A stretch of 64,000 bases of DNA from positions 4,939,501-5,003,500 of the forward strand of contig NZ_CP030117.1 in NCBI RefSeq assembly GCF_001039275.2, in the 5' to 3' direction. Position 1 is the stretch's first letter. Each line of letters opens with the position of its first letter. Below, piece after piece: positions 7,350 through 16,150 of this stretch. The position numbers and the translations under genes are program-made. The stretch is from Brevibacillus brevis. GTDB lineage: Bacteria; Bacillota; Bacilli; Brevibacillales; Brevibacillaceae. The notes under the pieces are model-generated. The model was not told the DNA's origin. It was given only the letters and a program-made list of their open reading frames with translations, and ran no database searches.

Positions 7350-8415
7350 ACTCGCTTACGTCCCCTTTTTCGGATATGCTCGCTCCATAGGAAATGCGGT
7401 TGAGCTTTTCGAAGATCCTCTTTTTGTTTTTCTCGTCCATCGGAGCAGGCTGACCGTTCGTGAGCTTCACCGGGATCACACGGCTCTTGCTCCCGTCTTT
7501 TGTAAACGTCAGGTGGACCATCATGGCTTCGCGACCTTTGGGATTGCGCGAGGTAGTAAACACAAAATTCCCTACGCTGTAGTAGATCGGCGCCTTTTTA
7601 TAAAACTCGACACCCATGATCGAATGGCTGTGCGACCCGACAATGGCATCCACCCCGCTGTCGATCAGCTTTTTCGCCATCTCACGCGCATATTCTTCTG
7701 GGTAGTCCTTATATTCCAAATTCCAGTGCATGACTGCAATCGTAATGTCTGACTCCGCCACTGCCTTTTTTACATAGGACAGCATCGGCTCATAAGAGTA
7801 GGCATGGGCTAGACCTGGCTTATTTTTTCGTGCATACCAACGCTCATTCGGAAGGACACGGCTGATCCCGATGACTGCCACGCGTTTCCCCTTGATCGTT
7901 TGGATGTAGGGTGCGAATGCTTCTCCTTCGTTTTTCCCCGCCCCCACGTAACCAATTTTCGCCTTTTTCAGGTGCTCCATCGTGTCATAGAGCGCGTCCA
8001 TCCCGTAATCCAGCGAATGATTATTCGCCAGGTTGACCACGTCAAAGCCCGCATTCACGAGCCCCTGCAACGTCTCTGGCTTCGCACGATAGGTATATGC
8101 CTTTTTCTCCGGACGTCCCCGCGTACTGACTGGTGTCTCCAGATTACCAATCGTCAAATCTGCCTGCTTGAGAAAATCTGCTGTTTTTTGAAACGGATAA
8201 TCTACGCCGTACCGCCCGATCTGATTCCCGACGCTCTTATCCAAAATCATATCCCCGACAAACGCTACCTGGATGGAATCCTGTTCCTGCACCTCCCCTT
8301 CGCTGCTCGCCTGGACGGCGACAGATTCCGTTCCCATCGCAACACAGAGCATCGCAGCAGCCACCACAATTACAGCGTGCTTCCATCGTTCAATCTTCAT
8401 ACCGCTATCGCCCAT
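7336..8415 (-). CDS. CapA family protein (PGA_cap, calcineurin-like metallophosphatase fold), secreted
   Basis: 359 residues. An N-terminal hydrophobic signal (about 12-33) is followed by the PGA_cap domain: AFVGDMILDKSVG near residue 49, IGNLETPVS near 93, VVNLANNHSLDYG near 125, AVMHWNLEY near 227 and VGSHSHSIMGVE near 259. These are the metal and core motifs of CapA/PgsA-like proteins, which take part in poly-gamma-glutamate or other cell-envelope polymer synthesis, although most stand-alone copies have unknown roles. The start is uncertain: AGAGGG directly abuts the first ATG (8415) and is 15 nt from a second (MKIER, 8400). No pgsB/C genes are nearby. Confidence 0.88.
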   Translation of the reverse strand: MGDSGMKIERWKHAVIVVAAAMLCVAMGTESVAVQASSEGEVQEQDSIQVAFVGDMILDKSVGNQIGRYGVDYPFQKTADFLKQADLTIGNLETPVSTRGRPEKKAYTYRAKPETLQGLVNAGFDVVNLANNHSLDYGMDALYDTMEHLKKAKIGYVGAGKNEGEAFAPYIQTIKGKRVAVIGISRVLPNERWYARKNKPGLAHAYSYEPMLSYVKKAVAESDITIAVMHWNLEYKDYPEEYAREMAKKLIDSGVDAIVGSHSHSIMGVEFYKKAPIYYSVGNFVFTTSRNPKGREAMMVHLTFTKDGSKSRVIPVKLTNGQPAPMDEKNKKRIFEKLNRISYGASISEKGDVSESKPQ

Positions 8416-8596
8416 CCCTCTTTTTTGCTTTCATTCTAGAAGGCGTGGGATGTGAAGCCTGTTGAAGCATGTCTGGCTTCCATGGAAATTTCTCGCCGAA
8501 AAGTGACGGGCATGCAAAAGATGGCGGTTTAGGGCCTGCTTCTTGGGACAAATGATTCTTTCTTTTTTCAAATGTCGATTCTTGCAAGATAACTAG

Positions 8597-8602
8597 TATA
8601 AT
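8597..8602 (+). promoter_or_regulatory. Putative -10 element of the MalT-like regulator gene
   Basis: A perfect TATAAT lies 38 nt before the start codon. No convincing -35 hexamer sits 16-18 bp upstream, so the promoter may need an activator. The preceding 8416-8596 shows no gene. Confidence 0.45.
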
Positions 8603-8639
8603 GGACACATAAGATTCTAATACATAGGACGGTACAAAC

Positions 8640-11234
8640 ATGCTCCATTATTCCATTATGCTGAAAACCAAAACAGCAATGCCCGCCGTTCGGTCGAATA
8701 GCGTTCATAGGAGCCGACTGCTGCAAAAAATGGACGCTGGCCTGCAATGTCGACTGACGACGTTATACGCCCCAGCAGGGTATGGAAAAACGACCTTGCT
8801 CAGTCAATGGGCTCATCAGTACGGCGGTACCACCGTATGGCTCTCACTCGATGAGATGGATAATGACCTGATTCGCTTTTGGAGATACATCGTATTTACG
8901 CTGTCTGAATCTGACTTCACAGAACTCTCCGAACGAATGGAACCAGCCATGAAGGCAACCAGTCATACCTCGATCTTTACCTTCATCGATTCCCTGCTCA
9001 ATGAACTCGCTTCTACGACGCAGCCCCTTGCTATCATTCTCGATGACTACCACGTGATCTCGGATGAGACGATTCACAACAGTCTCGCTTATTTTCTGGA
9101 ATATGTTCCGAGTCACGTCCATCTGTACATCGCCAGTCGCAACACGTTACCTTTTTCTACAGTCAAATGGAACGTACGTCATGAAGTATGTCATATTGAG
9201 TCGGGACAATTTCTTTTCAGTCATCAAGAGACGGACAGCTTTTACCGGCAGGTTCACGATTTACCTCTGACCCAAATGCAAATCGAGCAACTGGTGAAAA
9301 GTACAGAGGGATGGATCGCCGGCTTGCAGCTCGCTGCCATTTCACTCGTGAATATGGAGGACTACGATCAATTTTTTGCTGGATTTACTGGCTCTCATCG
9401 CAATATTTCGGAGTATTTGTTTCATGAAGTGATCATGCGACTTCCGGAAGAAGAGCGCAGCTTCTTGCTCAAAACCTCTGTGCTGGCGAGAATGGACGCT
9501 CACGTGTGCCACGCTCTGACCAGCCTGCCCCAGTGCCAACAAATGCTGACCCGCTTGCACCGCCAAAACATTTTCTTAATCCCACTGGATGATTACGGGA
9601 CGTGGTATCGGTACCATCATTTGTTTGCCGATTTTTTGCGCAGTCAACTGGAGCAGACAGCTCCCGGAGAAGCACGTGAGCTGCACCGGCTAGCCAGTGA
9701 GAGCTATGCGGAACGCGGATTGATGGACGAAGCGATCGATCATGCGATTGCCGCTGCCGATTACCCGTTGGCTGTAAGATTACTGGAGCAACATACTCAG
9801 GTGCTGCTCCAACGCGGCGAGTTTTCCAGCTTTCTCAGAACGCTGGACAGCATCCCTGATCACGCGAACTATTTTTCACCACTTTTTCGCCTGATTTATA
9901 CGTTCCTCTTGATTACGTGCGTTCAAATAGATAGGGCGGAGGTGGCCCTCACTGAATTGGAGCAAAATATTCCGTTCATAGAAGACCCCACAGAGCATCG
10001 GCAGTTTTTGAGCGGTCTGTTTTTTGTCCGAGCGAATTTGGTGTTCGCCACGATGGATTTTGATCGCTGGATCGCCAGTTCATCACAGCTTAGCGGAGGG
10101 TTGCCTGAGAGTCCGTTGTTTTACCATTTTAATTACAACACGACAGAACCATTTATTCGGCGTACGAGATTCGGGTTAAAAGGCATACTTTCCGAGCAGA
10201 CAGAGGTTGTAGGCAATCAGTTCTCTGCCATACTCGAAGCAAATGGCTGGAAGGATTCCTTGATCAACATGTACGTCGTTCAGGCATTAGCGGAGGGTTT
10301 CTATGAGGAAAACAGACTGGAAGAAAGCCTTGATTATCTACAGCGCGTTCGTTTTGTTGCCCTGCACAAGCAAATACCTGGCCTCCTCGTCCCCTATGTA
10401 CTGACATCCGCCAAACTCAAGCTGGTAGAGGGGAATTTTGTCGCGGCCCGCAAAATCGTTTCAGAGACAGTAGAAATGCTCGCGAGCTGGGGTGCTTCTT
10501 ATTGGTTCAGCCCATTACAAGCATTTCTCGCACACATCGCGATCCAGGAAGGGGACATCGCTTTAGCGAAAACGGAGTTGTCCAAGCTTCCCCCTTCCAT
10601 ATTGAATCAGCCTAGCATTCAGAGAGAATTAGAGGTTTTGACCTATGTCCGGTTGCTGCTCGCCCAGCAGCAGGAACCGGAAGCCTTGCGAATTTTAACG
10701 ATCCTAAAGCCATCCAGTATTCGCGAGGAGCTATTGATCAGTCAGGTAGAAATCGCCATTCTGCAAGCGCTCGCCCACCAGCAGTGCGGTAACAAAAAGG
10801 AAGCGCTGGCTTTCCTCCACGAAGCACTCTTGATTGGCGGAAACAACTGCTACGTCCGTAGCTTTCTGGACGAAGGTACGGCGATGTCTCACCTCTTGCA
10901 CGATTACCAGCTACGCTTGAAAAAACGATCCCAACCACCTGGTCCGTCCGTCTCGACTGCGTATGTCAATCAACTGCTATCCCTTTTCCCTAAGAAAATG
11001 GAGAAAAGAAAAGCTCCCTTGATCGAACCGCTAACCGGAAAAGAAATGATCATCCTTTCCATGCTGGCCCAAGGAGCATCCAACAAGATGATTGCCGATG
11101 AGCTAGGAAATACGCTCGGGACGGTCAAGGTGTACCTACATCGGATATATGGCAAGCTCGGTGTCACCAATCGCACACAAGCCCTTCTGAAAGCGCAAGA
11201 AATTTCGCTGCTAGAAAATAACGCTGTTGATTAA
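8640..11234 (+). CDS. MalT-type LuxR family ATP-dependent transcriptional regulator
   Basis: 864 residues, the length of MalT/LAL regulators. Order: P-loop STAND ATPase with Walker A PAGYGKTTLLSQWA (about 42-55) and Walker B LAIILDDYHVI (about 122-132); winged-helix and arm region; a long TPR-like helical sensor region (about 350-740); and a C-terminal LuxR HTH (LTGKEMIILSMLAQGASNKM, VKVYLHRIYGKLGVTNRTQA, about 798-850). Such proteins multimerise on ATP plus an inducer to activate operons. It is divergent from the CapA gene and convergent with the NmrA-like gene (4 bp overlap), so no obvious target operon is adjacent. The inducer is unknown. Confidence 0.93.
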   Translation: MLHYSIMLKTKTAMPAVRSNSVHRSRLLQKMDAGLQCRLTTLYAPAGYGKTTLLSQWAHQYGGTTVWLSLDEMDNDLIRFWRYIVFTLSESDFTELSERMEPAMKATSHTSIFTFIDSLLNELASTTQPLAIILDDYHVISDETIHNSLAYFLEYVPSHVHLYIASRNTLPFSTVKWNVRHEVCHIESGQFLFSHQETDSFYRQVHDLPLTQMQIEQLVKSTEGWIAGLQLAAISLVNMEDYDQFFAGFTGSHRNISEYLFHEVIMRLPEEERSFLLKTSVLARMDAHVCHALTSLPQCQQMLTRLHRQNIFLIPLDDYGTWYRYHHLFADFLRSQLEQTAPGEARELHRLASESYAERGLMDEAIDHAIAAADYPLAVRLLEQHTQVLLQRGEFSSFLRTLDSIPDHANYFSPLFRLIYTFLLITCVQIDRAEVALTELEQNIPFIEDPTEHRQFLSGLFFVRANLVFATMDFDRWIASSSQLSGGLPESPLFYHFNYNTTEPFIRRTRFGLKGILSEQTEVVGNQFSAILEANGWKDSLINMYVVQALAEGFYEENRLEESLDYLQRVRFVALHKQIPGLLVPYVLTSAKLKLVEGNFVAARKIVSETVEMLASWGASYWFSPLQAFLAHIAIQEGDIALAKTELSKLPPSILNQPSIQRELEVLTYVRLLLAQQQEPEALRILTILKPSSIREELLISQVEIAILQALAHQQCGNKKEALAFLHEALLIGGNNCYVRSFLDEGTAMSHLLHDYQLRLKKRSQPPGPSVSTAYVNQLLSLFPKKMEKRKAPLIEPLTGKEMIILSMLAQGASNKMIADELGNTLGTVKVYLHRIYGKLGVTNRTQALLKAQEISLLENNAVD

Positions 11235-12097
11235 CGGAACTTTTCAATATGTTCATGCAGAAAAGCGTCCAGCTTGCGAGGTACTCTGCCGAGGACACGC
11301 CATACGTCATCTGTCGGCTTTTCCGGGATCGCTACTGACATAGCTTGAATTTCAACGACGTGACTGGCGAGCCACTCCGGCATGTTTCCGTACTCCATCA
11401 GATCTCGGCGGAGTACTTCACTATCCTTGTTGATGTACGTGATTGGGCGGTCGAGCAGTTGGGACAGCTTGCTTGCAATTTGCGGATAACTAATGACCTC
11501 AGAACCAGTCAGTGTGTATACACGGCCTGCCTTTTCGGGATGGGTCAAAACCTTTGCGGCAACATCGGCGATATCCCGGCAATCGATAAAGTTGCAGGCT
11601 GTTTCGCCCAGCGTGCCGAAGAAAACATGTTGCGACTGGATCGTCGGTGCGAAGCGGAGCAGATTTTGCATAAAGGCGTACGGTCGCAGTACGGTACTTT
11701 TCATACCCGATTCTGATAAAGCGCTCTCGATTTCCTGGTGCCATCCCGCTACCGCGACTGGCGCCTTTTCATTGTAGGCTGGACTGGAGATTTTCACGAT
11801 GTGTTGGATTCCAGTCTTAGCTGCAATGTGGATCATCGATGTTTCCAGCTCGACCTGATTGGGACTGTTTGAAAGGGAAAGGAAAAGCTGATTCGCACCT
11901 GCAAACGCCCGACGCAACGATTCAGGGTCAGCAGCTTCCACTGCTGCAACTTCCACCGTAGATGGGGCCCGCTCTCCCATTAGCATCTGAAGCTTCTCCG
12001 GCGTTCTGCTCAATGCCCGGGTTGGGACACCAAGCTCTATCAAGCGGTTCAAAAGTGCACTCCCTATGGTTCCTGTTGCCCCCATGACTACGATCAT
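11231..12097 (-). CDS. NmrA-like NAD(P)-binding oxidoreductase / quinone reductase-type SDR
   Basis: 288 residues. The N-terminus MIVVMGATGTIGSALLNRLI carries the GxxGxxG Rossmann motif of atypical SDRs. FLSLSNSPNQVELETSMIHIA, VKISSPAYNEKAPV and WHQEIESALSESGMKSTVLRP follow the layout of NmrA/QOR2-like proteins, which bind NAD(P) and reduce quinones or act as redox sensors. GGAGGAG lies before the ATG. It is the last gene of the MarR-led unit (MarR, small membrane protein, this gene), so it is likely induced with them by the MarR ligand, perhaps an electrophile or quinone. Confidence 0.87.
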   Translation of the reverse strand: MIVVMGATGTIGSALLNRLIELGVPTRALSRTPEKLQMLMGERAPSTVEVAAVEAADPESLRRAFAGANQLFLSLSNSPNQVELETSMIHIAAKTGIQHIVKISSPAYNEKAPVAVAGWHQEIESALSESGMKSTVLRPYAFMQNLLRFAPTIQSQHVFFGTLGETACNFIDCRDIADVAAKVLTHPEKAGRVYTLTGSEVISYPQIASKLSQLLDRPITYINKDSEVLRRDLMEYGNMPEWLASHVVEIQAMSVAIPEKPTDDVWRVLGRVPRKLDAFLHEHIEKFR

Positions 12098-12120
12098 TTT
12101 CTATCTCCTCCATAACCCAT

Positions 12121-12591
12121 TCATTTTTTGATGGCACTACGCCACCGCCATGTGATTAACGTACTGGCGATTATCGCTGACAGCGGAAAGTCGATCCAGA
12201 CACGACTTAGCCAAGCCACCGATTCACCGGGAGCAAAGACGATGAGTAACTCCGTTGTTAGCCAAGCTGCCAATAGACCAATCACTGCCATGGTCATCCC
12301 CATAACCGTTACCAACGCCATATGAGGTGTGCAGATGACCCAGCGTTTATGTATACCGTGACTCTGTAACCATCGCCCAAGGAGTACGGCAATCAATGCG
12401 GATGTTCCGCCAATCGTGGTCAATGCCCCGATTTGCAGCCCTTTGTCAGCGGTAATCCATCCTCCTATGCTCGCCATGATCGCAGGAGACAAATAAGCCA
12501 TGATTACTTCTCGCCATAAAACAAACGATTTTCGCTCGGAACGTACCCTCTTGATCGGGTAAACCCCTCCCGAATTTGCAGGGTCATGCAT
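12121..12591 (-). CDS. Small integral membrane protein of unknown function
   Basis: 156 residues. About four hydrophobic segments are visible (roughly 30-48, 55-72, 88-108 and 122-142), with a basic C-terminus. The last two helices (ALVTVMGMTMAVIGLL; SRVWIDFPLSAIIASTLITW) recall DUF2798-like two-helix membrane proteins, but I am not sure. The ATG at 12591 has GGAGG 8 nt upstream; a GTG at 12600 touches the ribosome site. It lies between the MarR gene and the NmrA-like gene, with a MarR-type box in front, so it is probably part of the same induced response. Confidence 0.62.
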   Translation of the reverse strand: MHDPANSGGVYPIKRVRSERKSFVLWREVIMAYLSPAIMASIGGWITADKGLQIGALTTIGGTSALIAVLLGRWLQSHGIHKRWVICTPHMALVTVMGMTMAVIGLLAAWLTTELLIVFAPGESVAWLSRVWIDFPLSAIIASTLITWRWRSAIKK

Positions 12592-12625
12592 GGTTTTCAC
12601 CTCCTTTCCTTTTTTTAAAAAATAA

Positions 12626-12640
12626 TTAGGAACCTAACTA
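12626..12640. promoter_or_regulatory. MarR-type operator upstream of the membrane protein gene
   Basis: TTAGGAACCTAA is a 12-bp palindrome-like site; on the coding strand it reads TAGTTAGGTTCCTAA. The same TAGTTAGGT core recurs in the MarR gene promoter at 13231-13240. It lies about 35 nt before the start codon of the next gene. Confidence 0.68.
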
Positions 12641-12686
12641 TATAAGGATGAAAATGGGCTAGCTGTCTAGCCCACATTACTGCCTA

Positions 12687-13217
12687 CTATTCATCTGTCA
12701 GTGCCGATATGCCTTGTGTCACTCGTCCCAGCAGGTCGAGAAACACACTCCGCTCCTCTTTATTGAGCAATCCGACCATCGCTTCCAATCTCGCAAAGTG
12801 CTCAGGCGCCAATTCACGCAGCTTGCTTGCCCCGAGCTCCGTTAAAATGACCGATTTTTGCCTGCCATCTTTTGTACTCGCTCGTCGGGAAACAAGGCCA
12901 TCGCGCTCCAGGATGTCGATCAGACCAGTAACAGTAGCACGTGTTACCCCCAGATGCTCTGCCAATTGTGATGGTAGTACTTCCCCGCCGTTATCTTCAA
13001 GGTCTGCCAATAGCCGATATCGTCCCGTTGATAAGCCGAATCTGGCGAAATGTATTTCGGCCGCATGCCCAAGCTTGGCTCCTGCCTCCATCAGCCTGGC
13101 GGCGACGAGTACGGCTTGCGCATCAACATCGAGTCCATACCGATCAATCTGGCGCTGCGATTGAACAAGCGATGGGATCGCGTCTTCTTGTTTTCTTCCG
13201 TTTGAGTGGTTTGTCAT
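12687..13217 (-). CDS. MarR family transcriptional regulator
   Basis: 176 residues. The winged helix covers about residues 60-150: QLAEHLGVTRATVTGLIDILERDGLVSRRAS (recognition helix) and DGRQKSVILTELGASKLRE (wing). It heads a unit with the small membrane protein and NmrA-like reductase. TAGTTAGGT boxes in its own promoter and before the next gene imply autorepression and control of the operon. The start is odd: the ATG has no Shine-Dalgarno and falls about where transcription from the promoter at 13224-13252 would begin, so the message may be leaderless. Confidence 0.9.
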   Translation of the reverse strand: MTNHSNGRKQEDAIPSLVQSQRQIDRYGLDVDAQAVLVAARLMEAGAKLGHAAEIHFARFGLSTGRYRLLADLEDNGGEVLPSQLAEHLGVTRATVTGLIDILERDGLVSRRASTKDGRQKSVILTELGASKLRELAPEHFARLEAMVGLLNKEERSVFLDLLGRVTQGISALTDE

Positions 13218-13223
13218 GGGTAT

Positions 13224-13252
13224 AGTATGGCACCTAACTACTTTCCTGTCAA
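13224..13252 (-). promoter_or_regulatory. MarR gene promoter with operator in the spacer
   Basis: Minus strand: TTGACA (13252-13247), 17-bp spacer, CATACT (13229-13224); TACTAT two bases on is an alternative. The spacer contains TAGTTAGGTGCC, matching the box at 12626-12640, so bound MarR would sit between -35 and -10. The predicted transcript start is at or next to the ATG. Confidence 0.68.
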
Positions 13253-13262
13253 CACGTCTTTT

Positions 13263-14033
13263 CTATTTCGGTGCCATCCTGATTGCCCCATCCAGCCGGA
13301 TCGTTTCTCCATTCAACATCGGATTGGTGATGATGCTGTTCACGAGCAACGCGTATTCTTGCGGATTACCCATGCGAGGAGGAAAAGGAACAGTCGCTCC
13401 CAACGCAGCTTTTTCAGAGCGCGGGAGCTGATCGAACATCGGCGTGTCAAATAGCCCTGGAGCAATCGCCATCACGCGTATGCCATAAGAAGCCAGGTCT
13501 CTTGCTAGTGGCAGGGTCATGCTTACGATTCCTCCTTTGGAGGCGCTGTAGGCAACCTGCCCCACCTGCCCTTCAAAAGCCGCCACCGATGCGGTATTGA
13601 TGATGACACCCCGCTCCCCCTGTTGGTTCGGCTCGTTTCCTGCCATTTGCTCCACCGCCAACCGAATGACATTAAAAGTACCGATCAAATTGACTGAAAT
13701 GACTTTGCTGAAGGATTCCAGTGGATGTGGACCGCTTCGAGACAGCGTTTTTTGAGCCAAACCGATCTCCGCACAGTTGACCACGGCGTGAATCGTACCA
13801 AATGTGCCAGCAGCCTGATCGATTGCCTCCCGCACACTCACCTCACTCATGACATCCGTATGCACGAACAAAGCATTTTCGCGCCCCAGCTCATTCGCCA
13901 GCGCTTGCCCCTTCTCTACCGTCAAATCAAGAATGGCTACTCTTCCCCCGTGTTGAACTACATTCCTCACAGCGGCTTCTCCCAAACCGGAAGCACCACC
14001 CGTTACAATGGCAACCACTTCCCGCATATCCAA
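13263..14033 (-). CDS. SDR family dehydrogenase, HSD10-like (3-hydroxyacyl-CoA/2-methyl-3-hydroxybutyryl-CoA type)
   Basis: 256 residues. [10 protein letters not shown] at about 11-20 is the NAD-binding glycine motif; [17 protein letters not shown] (catalytic Ser region), YSASKGG (Tyr-Lys) and [14 protein letters not shown] follow. The last motif and the substrate-pocket pattern match type II 3-hydroxyacyl-CoA dehydrogenases (HSD17B10-like) used in fatty-acid and isoleucine degradation. The usual NNAG is NCAE here, an atypical but not disabling variant. A TTG start at 14033 is chosen (GGGAG 8 nt upstream); an ATG at 14027 is possible. No acyl-CoA partner genes are adjacent. Confidence 0.87.
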   Translation of the reverse strand: MDMREVVAIVTGGASGLGEAAVRNVVQHGGRVAILDLTVEKGQALANELGRENALFVHTDVMSEVSVREAIDQAAGTFGTIHAVVNCAEIGLAQKTLSRSGPHPLESFSKVISVNLIGTFNVIRLAVEQMAGNEPNQQGERGVIINTASVAAFEGQVGQVAYSASKGGIVSMTLPLARDLASYGIRVMAIAPGLFDTPMFDQLPRSEKAALGATVPFPPRMGNPQEYALLVNSIITNPMLNGETIRLDGAIRMAPK

Positions 14034-14607
14034 GCCATTCTCTCCCTTCCTCTACAATTACATCCGCATTCAGAAAAAAGCTTTGCAAGTTGGATACCAA
14101 CCGAGTCCCACCTTGTTGCACGCGGTTTTTACAAGTGACAAGCAGTCTCGACCTTCTCAAAACCAGACAGATATGAGACATCTGTGTCCGGGCAAAGGAC
14201 AGTTGTGCTTATTCATCTCCAACATTTTAGGGCTTGCTATTCTCAATCCGGAGTATCTTGATTTTTGGACGGTCGAGGGATTCCTGCGCAATCTTGCTGT
14301 ACAACGGCTTTCACCCGCTATGTCCATAGATGTTCTTTTTCCTTCTCAGCTTGTGGCTGGTTCGACTCAACCTGCTCGATCGAGCTGTACGCAAAAAAAT
14401 GTTGGGCTCGGCTTCCTCGCTTTGATTGGCAGTCGAAAATCAATCGCTCGTTTGGAGACGTTGGTTCGAGAGGGGACCGTTGGAAAGCATAATGAGAAAA
14501 ATAAGTGGGTAACCATTCTGTGGGTTCATCCGTCTGCTATATAGGAGAATTTTGCTAATCATTCATACACCAATTTCGAAGTAGTCAGACGAACTGGAGA
14601 TGATCTC
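14034..14607. other. 574-bp intergenic region without a supportable gene
   Basis: Frames on either strand are short, lack a ribosome site at a start, and show no recognisable motif. A plus-strand frame to 14544 has an implausible composition. I see no hairpin with a T-tract. The region may hold the promoters for the SDR gene (leftward) and GNAT gene (rightward) or a decayed gene. Confidence 0.5.
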
Positions 14608-15081
14608 ATGAGTCCTATGGTTTTTTTCAAGAAGGCTGTCCCCGCGAACGCGGAGCAACTCACCCAAATTGCCACCCGCTGCTTCGCAGAAGACGTCCAA
14701 AAGTACGGAGAGGGCCCTGCCGGACATGACCAGCCTGACCAGCATATTTTGTTCATGCAAAAGGCCCATTACTATACGATCTTGCTGGATGACCAGATCG
14801 TTGGCGGTTTTTGCCTCCTTCCCGTCGATCATGAGCATTTGGAGCTGGGGATCATCTATGTCGATCCTGATAAGCAAAACTTGCGTATCGGAAGCCAAAC
14901 CATGCAGTTCATGGAGGCTGCGTATCCACACATCAAAAAGTGGACGCTCGATACCGGCTATGAAGCCGTACGCAACCAGCACTTTTATGAGAAATGCGGT
15001 TACAAAAAAGTCGGCGAGACTGAACCGAACGCAGTGAATGGTTTTTATAAATTCAGGTACGAAAAGCGGATACCTAAATAG
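14608..15081 (+). CDS. GNAT family N-acetyltransferase
   Basis: 157 residues. LELGIIYVDPDKQNLRIGSQTMQFME (about 90-115) is beta4 with the acetyl-CoA loop, although the usual R-G-x-G is reduced to LRIGS. The C-terminal RNQHFYEKCGYKKVGE is the common GNAT motif. A GGAG lies 8 nt upstream of the ATG. The gene is followed by a hairpin terminator shared with the convergent tct operon. Substrate not known. Confidence 0.85.
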   Translation: MSPMVFFKKAVPANAEQLTQIATRCFAEDVQKYGEGPAGHDQPDQHILFMQKAHYYTILLDDQIVGGFCLLPVDHEHLELGIIYVDPDKQNLRIGSQTMQFMEAAYPHIKKWTLDTGYEAVRNQHFYEKCGYKKVGETEPNAVNGFYKFRYEKRIPK

Positions 15082-15091
15082 ATAGATGGAA

Positions 15092-15128
15092 AAGGGAGAA
15101 CAGCTATGAAGCCATTCTCCTTTTTTCT
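15092..15128. terminator. Bidirectional terminator between GNAT gene and tct operon
   Basis: Stem AGGGAGAA / TTCTCCTT with a 14-nt loop. T-runs follow on the plus strand (TTTTTTC) and A-runs precede it for the other direction. Confidence 0.72.
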
Positions 15129-15138
15129 TTCGTCGCCC

Positions 15139-16137
15139 TTATTTTCGAATGCCCTTCTTGGTCGCCAATTCCAAGTAGTACGTCGTTTCCGCCTGCGTTT
15201 CCTTCGTAAATGCTTCACTGGCCGCATATGCCGGCTCCACCTGGATTTCACTCAGCTTTTGCAAAAAGGCTGGGTCCTTTTCCATCTTGGCAATCGCTTC
15301 TTCCCATTTGCGAATAACCGACTCTGGCGTTCCTTTGGCAAAAGATACTCCCGTCCACCAGAAAACCGACAAGCCTTGTATCCCTTGCTCCCCCGCAGTC
15401 GGAACGTCAGGCAGGAACAGGCTTCTCGTGTTACCGGATACAGCGAGGATTTTGACCTTGCCCGCTTGCAGCATCGGCATGATCTCCCCCACTGTATGCA
15501 CCGCCAAAATGGCGTGACCTCCAGCGACTTTCGGGACGGAGTCGGAAGCTCCTTTTGTCACAATCATTCTCGTCTTGGCGAAGTCAGCTCCAATCGCATC
15601 CAGCCACTCTGCTACCCCAAAAGCGGAAAAGCCCGCTGGCCCGACAGAAGTCCATGTTAACTGCTCCGGATTCGCGCGCACCCACGCGGAAAATTCAGCG
15701 AAATCTTTCCAAGGCGCATCAGCTTTAACTGCAAAAGCAAGCGTGCCTTTGCCAATCCTGGCCGTATAGACTTGATCCTCGTTCGTAATCGGCGGTGTTT
15801 TCATCCCAGCAGCGAGCATCGTCGTATTGGATACATTGACAGCAAGCGCTGTGTAACCATCGTTTTTGGCTTGCTTTAAAGCATACTCCGCTCCTACTGC
15901 CCCACCACCTCCCGCCTTGTTGACGACGACGATCGGCTGCCCCCATTCCTTGCTCAAATAATCAGCTGCCGCTCTGGCCACGAGGTCGACCCCACCCCCG
16001 GCCGAATACGGTACGATATACTCCACCTGCTTCGATGGGTAGGCCGACTCGGCTGTACCTTGATTTCCACATGCGCTAACGGCTGCCGCCAAAAGCAACG
16101 ACATGATGACAGCCAGCCATTGTTTATATCCTTTCAA
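15139..16137 (-). CDS. tctC: Tripartite tricarboxylate transporter solute-binding lipoprotein, TctC/BugT family
   Basis: 332 residues. It opens with a lipoprotein signal ending AAAVSAC, then YPSKQVEYIVPYSAGGGVDLVAR, the hallmark N-terminus of TctC/Bug periplasmic-type receptors, and later the WTSVGPAG and VPTAGEQGIQGL motifs. It captures a carboxylate outside the membrane for the TctA/TctB channel. A TTG start at 16137 has GGGAGG 8 nt upstream; an ATG 24 nt earlier overlaps the end of TctA without a ribosome site. Third gene of the B-A-C operon. The substrate (citrate or another di/tricarboxylate) is not determinable. Confidence 0.9.
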   Translation of the reverse strand: MKGYKQWLAVIMSLLLAAAVSACGNQGTAESAYPSKQVEYIVPYSAGGGVDLVARAAADYLSKEWGQPIVVVNKAGGGGAVGAEYALKQAKNDGYTALAVNVSNTTMLAAGMKTPPITNEDQVYTARIGKGTLAFAVKADAPWKDFAEFSAWVRANPEQLTWTSVGPAGFSAFGVAEWLDAIGADFAKTRMIVTKGASDSVPKVAGGHAILAVHTVGEIMPMLQAGKVKILAVSGNTRSLFLPDVPTAGEQGIQGLSVFWWTGVSFAKGTPESVIRKWEEAIAKMEKDPAFLQKLSEIQVEPAYAASEAFTKETQAETTYYLELATKKGIRK

Positions 16138-16150
16138 TGACTCTACCTCC

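Noticed and set aside
14008..14544. 178-codon plus-strand frame in the intergenic stretch
   Set aside because: Start lies inside the SDR gene on the other strand, no ribosome site, odd composition, no recognisable motif. Possible debris only.
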